In this document: piece by piece, positions 60,284 through 64,000 of the stretch
How positions within the stretch are numbered: position 1 is the stretch's first letter
Layout of the letters: each line of letters begins with the position of its first letter
Position numbers and translations under genes: made by a program
The notes under the pieces: generated by a model
Database searches by the model: none
What the model was told of the DNA's origin: nothing
The model's input: only the letters and a program-made list of their open reading frames with translations
Assembly: GCA_019359045.1 (NCBI GenBank)
Contig: JAHHIA010000010.1
Span: 186,001-250,000 of the forward strand
DNA from: Scytolyngbya sp. HA4215-MV1
Lineage (GTDB): Bacteria; Cyanobacteriota; Cyanobacteriia; Leptolyngbyales; Leptolyngbyaceae
Direction: 5' to 3'
DNA: 64,000 nt

Positions 60284-60610
60284 ATGATCCATCTGAGTAA
60301 GTCTGCTGTGAATGAAGTTTTACGTCTAAGGAGGAAACATACTCCTACCAACGCTCGGTTGCGAGTCGGCATTCAACCGAGCTGCTGTTCAAGCATGGCG
60401 TATGTTCTGGAATTTGAACAGGAGCCTAGATCGGACAGTCAAGTCTATGTACTCGAAGGGCTTGAGGTCGTTATTGATCAGCCAAGCGCCCCATACCTGA
60501 ATGGGCTAACCGTAGACTACACCGAAGACTTAATGGGGGGAGGCTTCCGCTTTCACAACCCCAATGCGACTCATACCTGTGGTTGTGGTAATGCCTTCTC
60601 GGTAGACTGA
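60284..60610 (+). CDS. IscA/SufA-type iron-sulfur cluster assembly protein
   Basis: 108 residues from the ATG at 60284; the TTG at 60269 would add five. The A-type scaffold signature is IHLSKSAVNEVLRLRRKHTP, LRVGIQPSCCSSMAYVLEFE, and the terminal NPNATHTCGCGNAFSVD. The C-G-C at the end and the cysteine near 35 are the cluster-binding set. These proteins carry or deliver Fe-S clusters. It lies 145 bp upstream of rpsL and is separated from it by no clear terminator. Confidence 0.92.
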   Translation: MIHLSKSAVNEVLRLRRKHTPTNARLRVGIQPSCCSSMAYVLEFEQEPRSDSQVYVLEGLEVVIDQPSAPYLNGLTVDYTEDLMGGGFRFHNPNATHTCGCGNAFSVD

Positions 60611-60755
60611 ATTGCTGCTACTATCAGCTTTGTTGCTTGGTAGTCTTGAATTCAGCCAGAAATTCAATCAGAACGATTGACACAGCGTTGCCAAAGTCGA
60701 TACACTGGATCTTCGTGACACTTGGAATTAAATAGAAATTGCTCCCCTTGTAAAC

Positions 60756-61133
60756 ATGCCCACTATTCAGCAACTCATTCGCAGTGAGCGCCAAAAAGCG
60801 CACAAAAAGACGAAATCTCCGGCTCTTAAGAGTTGCCCTCAGCGCCGTGGCGTCTGTACTCGCGTCTACACAACCACACCCAAAAAACCAAACTCCGCTC
60901 TTCGCAAAGTTGCCAGAGTTCGCCTGACCTCTGGGTTTGAGGTAACTGCCTACATTCCAGGAATTGGGCATAATCTTCAGGAGCACTCTGTGGTAATGAT
61001 TCGGGGGGGGCGTGTCAAAGACTTGCCCGGTGTTCGCTATCACATCATTCGAGGCACTTTGGATACGGCAGGCGTTAAAGACCGTAAGCAAGGCCGCTCA
61101 AAATATGGTGCTAAACGTCCTAAGAAAGCCTAA
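60756..61133 (+). CDS. rpsL: 30S ribosomal protein S12
   Basis: 125 residues, standard for S12. [20 protein letters not shown] and the decoding-centre segments [15 protein letters not shown] and [17 protein letters not shown] are intact, so the usual streptomycin-sensitivity residues (KPNSA lysine and the RVKD lysine) are wild type. First gene of the str operon rpsL-rpsG-fusA-tuf. Confidence 0.98.
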   Translation: MPTIQQLIRSERQKAHKKTKSPALKSCPQRRGVCTRVYTTTPKKPNSALRKVARVRLTSGFEVTAYIPGIGHNLQEHSVVMIRGGRVKDLPGVRYHIIRGTLDTAGVKDRKQGRSKYGAKRPKKA

Positions 61134-61333
61134 ATGCGACTGAGGCGATCGCGGCGTCCCGTCGATTTGTTGAGAAAAGCTGGAACCTTTCGAGCTTGTG
61201 CCAGAGTATTGAGTGAAATGCCAAGCGCAAGTTTGTGACGGTGAGTGTTTTGATAACATAGGCGCCCCAAGCTTTCTCATTTTTCTCTCTGACTTTGTTC
61301 GTATCAGACTTAATTATTCTCTTAAGGTTCATC

Positions 61334-61804
61334 ATGTCCCGTCGTACCGTCATTAAGAAGCGTCCGATTCCGCCTGATCCGGTTTACAACAGCCGTCTTG
61401 TCACTATGATGGTGCGACGGATTATGAGAAGTGGCAAAAAATCATTGTCTTATCACATTGTCTATGATGCGTTTAAAGCAATTCAGGATAGAACGGGTGC
61501 AGATCCCCTTGAATTGTTTGAACGGGCAGTGAAAAATGTGACTCCATTGGTTGAAGTCAAAGCTCGTCGGGTCGGTGGTGCGACATATCAGGTGCCAATG
61601 GAAGTTCGTTCCGATCGAGGAACTGCACTAGCTCTACGCTGGTTGATCCAATATTCGCGTCAGAGAACTGGCAGAACCATGGCAGGTAAACTTGCCAATG
61701 AACTGATGGATGCTGCCAACGAAACAGGTAGTGCAATTCGTAAACGTGAAGAAACTCACCGGATGGCTGAGGCAAATAAGGCATTCGCTCACTATCGATA
61801 TTAA
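61334..61804 (+). CDS. rpsG: 30S ribosomal protein S7
   Basis: 156 residues from the ATG at 61334 ([20 protein letters not shown]); the upstream TTG at 61295 is not the start. The primary rRNA-binding segments [20 protein letters not shown]-like [19 protein letters not shown] and [18 protein letters not shown] are typical. It lies 200 bp after rpsL, a wider gap than usual. The next gene, fusA, follows by 68 bp. Confidence 0.98.
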   Translation: MSRRTVIKKRPIPPDPVYNSRLVTMMVRRIMRSGKKSLSYHIVYDAFKAIQDRTGADPLELFERAVKNVTPLVEVKARRVGGATYQVPMEVRSDRGTALALRWLIQYSRQRTGRTMAGKLANELMDAANETGSAIRKREETHRMAEANKAFAHYRY

Positions 61805-61872
61805 GAAAGTTAGAATCTGTAATAGACCAAATCCTTCGTCAAGAAGGTGCGGCAGAGACTAAGGAGGTAGTT

Positions 61873-63951
61873 GTGCCACGTGCTGTCCCGCTTGAAAAAG
61901 TTAGGAATATTGGGATCGCCGCGCATATTGATGCGGGGAAGACAACCACAACAGAACGAATTCTGTTCTATTCCGGTGTCGTACATAAAATGGGTGAGGT
62001 GCACGATGGAACTGCCGTGACTGATTGGATGGATCAGGAGCGGGAGCGTGGCATCACTATTACTGCTGCTGCTATTAGCACAAACTGGAAAGAGCATCAG
62101 ATCAACATTATTGATACGCCCGGTCACGTAGACTTCACGATTGAAGTTGAGCGCTCTATGCGGGTGCTAGATGGTGTGATCGCAGTTTTTTGCTCGGTTG
62201 GGGGAGTACAACCGCAGTCCGAAACTGTCTGGCGGCAAGCCGATCGCTACAGTGTGCCTCGGATCGTCTTTGTCAATAAAATGGATCGCACTGGGGCTAA
62301 TTTTTACAAGGTTTACGGGCAAATTCGCGATCGCCTTCGTGCTAATGCTGTCCCGGTGCAAATTCCTATCGGCAGTGAAGATGTCTTTCAAGGAATTGTT
62401 GATCTAGTACGGATGCGTGCTTTTATTTATGGCAATGATCTGGGCACTGATATTCAGGAAGTTGAGATTCCAGAAGCAGTAAAAGAGCTTGCCGAGGAAT
62501 ACCGTACCAAACTGGTCGAATCTGTTGCGGAAGCAGATGACTCTTTAATGGAGAAGTATCTTGAAGGCGAAGAGTTGTCTGAGGAAGAAATTAGAGCAGC
62601 ATTGCGGAAAGGGACCGTAAAGGGGACGATCGTTCCCTTGCTTTGTGGTTCTGCTTTCAAAAACAAGGGCGTACAACTCCTTCTAGATGCTGTGATTGAT
62701 TATCTTCCTGCACCGATCGATGTTCCCCCGATTCAGGGAACCTTGCCAGACGGTGCACCTGTAGAACGTAGGGCAGATGATACTCAACCTATGTCTGCCC
62801 TTGCCTTTAAGGTCATGTCTGACAAATTTGTAGGGCGTCTTACCTTTGTTAGAGTTTACTCTGGGGTGCTCAAGAAAGGTAGTTATGTTCTCAATTCATC
62901 CAAAGGAAAGAAAGAACGAGTCTCTCGCCTGATTGTGCTAAAAGCAGACGAGCGGATTGATGTTGAAGAACTTCGGGCTGGTGATTTAGGTGCGATTCCA
63001 GGACTCTCAGAGACCCTGACTGGGGATACGATTTGTGATGAAAGTGCTCCGGTTATTCTAGAATCGCTCTTTGTCCCCGAACCTGTCATCTCTGTGGCAG
63101 TTGAACCCAAAACCAAGCAAGATATGGAGAAACTTTCTAAAGCTCTAAAAGCTTTATCGGAAGAAGATCCAACCTTTCGGGTCAGTTTAGATCAGGAAAC
63201 GAATCAGACTGTAATTGCTGGAATGGGAGAGCTTCATCTGGAAATCCTGGTAGATCGCATGTTGCGCGAATTTAAAGTGGAGGCAAATGTGGGTGCGCCC
63301 CAGGTTGCTTATCGCGAAACCATTCGTAAATCTGTGCGGGCTGAAGGACGGTTTGTTCGCCAAAGCGGTGGAAAAGGTCAGTATGGTCACGTTGTGATTG
63401 AACTGGAGCCGAGTGAACCTGGCAGCGGTTTCGAGTTTGTCTCAAAAATTGTGGGGGGATCTGTTCCTAAGGAGTATATTTCTCCCGCTGAGCAAGGGAT
63501 GAAAGAAGCCTGTGAATCGGGTATCTTAGCAGGTTATCCGGTAATTGATCTGCGAGCTACCTTGGTGGACGGTTCTTTTCATGAAGTGGACTCCTCTGAG
63601 ATGGCATTTAAGATTGCTGGTTCGATGGCAATCAAAGAGGCAGTCCTGAAAGCGTCTCCGGTTCTTCTTGAGCCTATGATGAAGGTTGAGGTTGAAGTTC
63701 CCGAAGACTTTATTGGGAACGTGATTGGTGACCTCAATTCTCGTCGAGGTCACATCGAAGGACAAGAGACTGAACAGGGCATCGCTAAGGTAACTTCTAA
63801 GGTTCCCTTAGCCGAGATGTTTGGCTATGCTACTGATATCCGGTCTAAGACTCAGGGTCGGGGCATTTTTTCGATGGAATTTAGCCATTATGATGAAGTA
63901 CCACGTAATGTGGCTGAAGCCATCATCGCTAAAAGCAAAGGGAACGCATAA
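61873..63951 (+). CDS. fusA: Elongation factor G
   Basis: 692 residues from a GTG start preceded by AAGGAGGT. The GTPase motifs are [19 protein letters not shown] (G1), [12 protein letters not shown] (G3) and [13 protein letters not shown] (G4). Domains II-V follow with [20 protein letters not shown] and [18 protein letters not shown]. It drives ribosome translocation. Translation is likely coupled to rpsG. Confidence 0.98.
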   Translation: MPRAVPLEKVRNIGIAAHIDAGKTTTTERILFYSGVVHKMGEVHDGTAVTDWMDQERERGITITAAAISTNWKEHQINIIDTPGHVDFTIEVERSMRVLDGVIAVFCSVGGVQPQSETVWRQADRYSVPRIVFVNKMDRTGANFYKVYGQIRDRLRANAVPVQIPIGSEDVFQGIVDLVRMRAFIYGNDLGTDIQEVEIPEAVKELAEEYRTKLVESVAEADDSLMEKYLEGEELSEEEIRAALRKGTVKGTIVPLLCGSAFKNKGVQLLLDAVIDYLPAPIDVPPIQGTLPDGAPVERRADDTQPMSALAFKVMSDKFVGRLTFVRVYSGVLKKGSYVLNSSKGKKERVSRLIVLKADERIDVEELRAGDLGAIPGLSETLTGDTICDESAPVILESLFVPEPVISVAVEPKTKQDMEKLSKALKALSEEDPTFRVSLDQETNQTVIAGMGELHLEILVDRMLREFKVEANVGAPQVAYRETIRKSVRAEGRFVRQSGGKGQYGHVVIELEPSEPGSGFEFVSKIVGGSVPKEYISPAEQGMKEACESGILAGYPVIDLRATLVDGSFHEVDSSEMAFKIAGSMAIKEAVLKASPVLLEPMMKVEVEVPEDFIGNVIGDLNSRRGHIEGQETEQGIAKVTSKVPLAEMFGYATDIRSKTQGRGIFSMEFSHYDEVPRNVAEAIIAKSKGNA

Positions 63952-63974
63952 TCAGGAAAAGGAATACATAACTC

Positions 63975-64000
63975 ATGGCACGCGCAAAGTTTGAAAGGAC
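63975..64000 (+). CDS. tuf: Elongation factor Tu, 3' part outside window
   Basis: Only the first eight codons are visible: MARAKFER followed by T, the conserved EF-Tu opening. It starts 23 bp after fusA, as in the standard str operon. The identification rests on position and these residues. Confidence 0.85.

Overview
The window is bacterial chromosome from a cyanobacterium, most likely a filamentous one related to Leptolyngbya or Oscillatoria. The evidence is the frequent HIP1-type GCGATCGC octamer, the gene order rplM-rpsI-rpmE-prfA, a stand-alone ferredoxin-type glutamate synthase (glsF), a class II B12-dependent ribonucleotide reductase, XisH/XisI relics, DUF2808 and DUF6335-like proteins, and Uma2 and Roco genes. 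No tRNA, rRNA, CRISPR array, prophage or intact insertion sequence was seen.

Layout. 1-3.7 kb: end of the ribosomal supercluster (rplM, rpsI, rpmE), prfA and an SbcD/Mre11-like phosphoesterase. 3.7-11 kb: envelope and exported proteins, including a lone GspF/PilC-like protein with a DUF2808 partner, and a tight leftward set of spondin-domain protein, small membrane protein, HbpS/GlcG-like protein and SMP-30 lactonase. 11-15 kb: a leftward operon of glycosyltransferase, acyl-CoA dehydrogenase, PIG-L deacetylase and NodS-like methyltransferase, probably making an unidentified modified metabolite. 15.4-20.4 kb: exporter, ACT protein, a frameshifted [2Fe-2S] ferredoxin next to thioredoxin, HAD hydrolase and lipid kinase.

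20.4-37.7 kb is the accessory region. It holds a PD-(D/E)XK protein, a xisH gene broken by a MITE-like element, a frameshifted xisI, a 1074-residue LRR-Roc-COR-TIR protein, a frameshifted DUF433 antitoxin-like gene, a propeller-transglutaminase protein and two tandem membrane-inserted alpha/beta hydrolases separated by an 89-bp hairpin repeat. hisA follows, then an 1103-residue protein that joins membrane segments resembling SLATT, a TIR/deoxyribosyltransferase-like domain, TPRs and a SLOG-like domain. The Roc-COR-TIR protein and the 1103-residue protein are the best candidates for undescribed conflict or cell-suicide signalling systems. The several decayed genes fit a turnover hotspot.

37.9-51.7 kb: serS, MarR regulator, Uma2, Na+/H+ antiporter, secreted protein, cytochrome P450, GIY-YIG protein, nrdJ, and a pilin-like lipoprotein running out of frame into a TPR relic. 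51.7-64 kb: glsF, a phosphodiester glycosidase, a cupin, an IscA-type protein and the str operon rpsL-rpsG-fusA-tuf, cut by the window end. Two dispersed short repeat families occur: a 117-161 bp MITE-like element (16.6 and 22.2 kb), and an 89-bp hairpin element (30.6 and 57.0 kb) whose stem arms have changed in a paired way.
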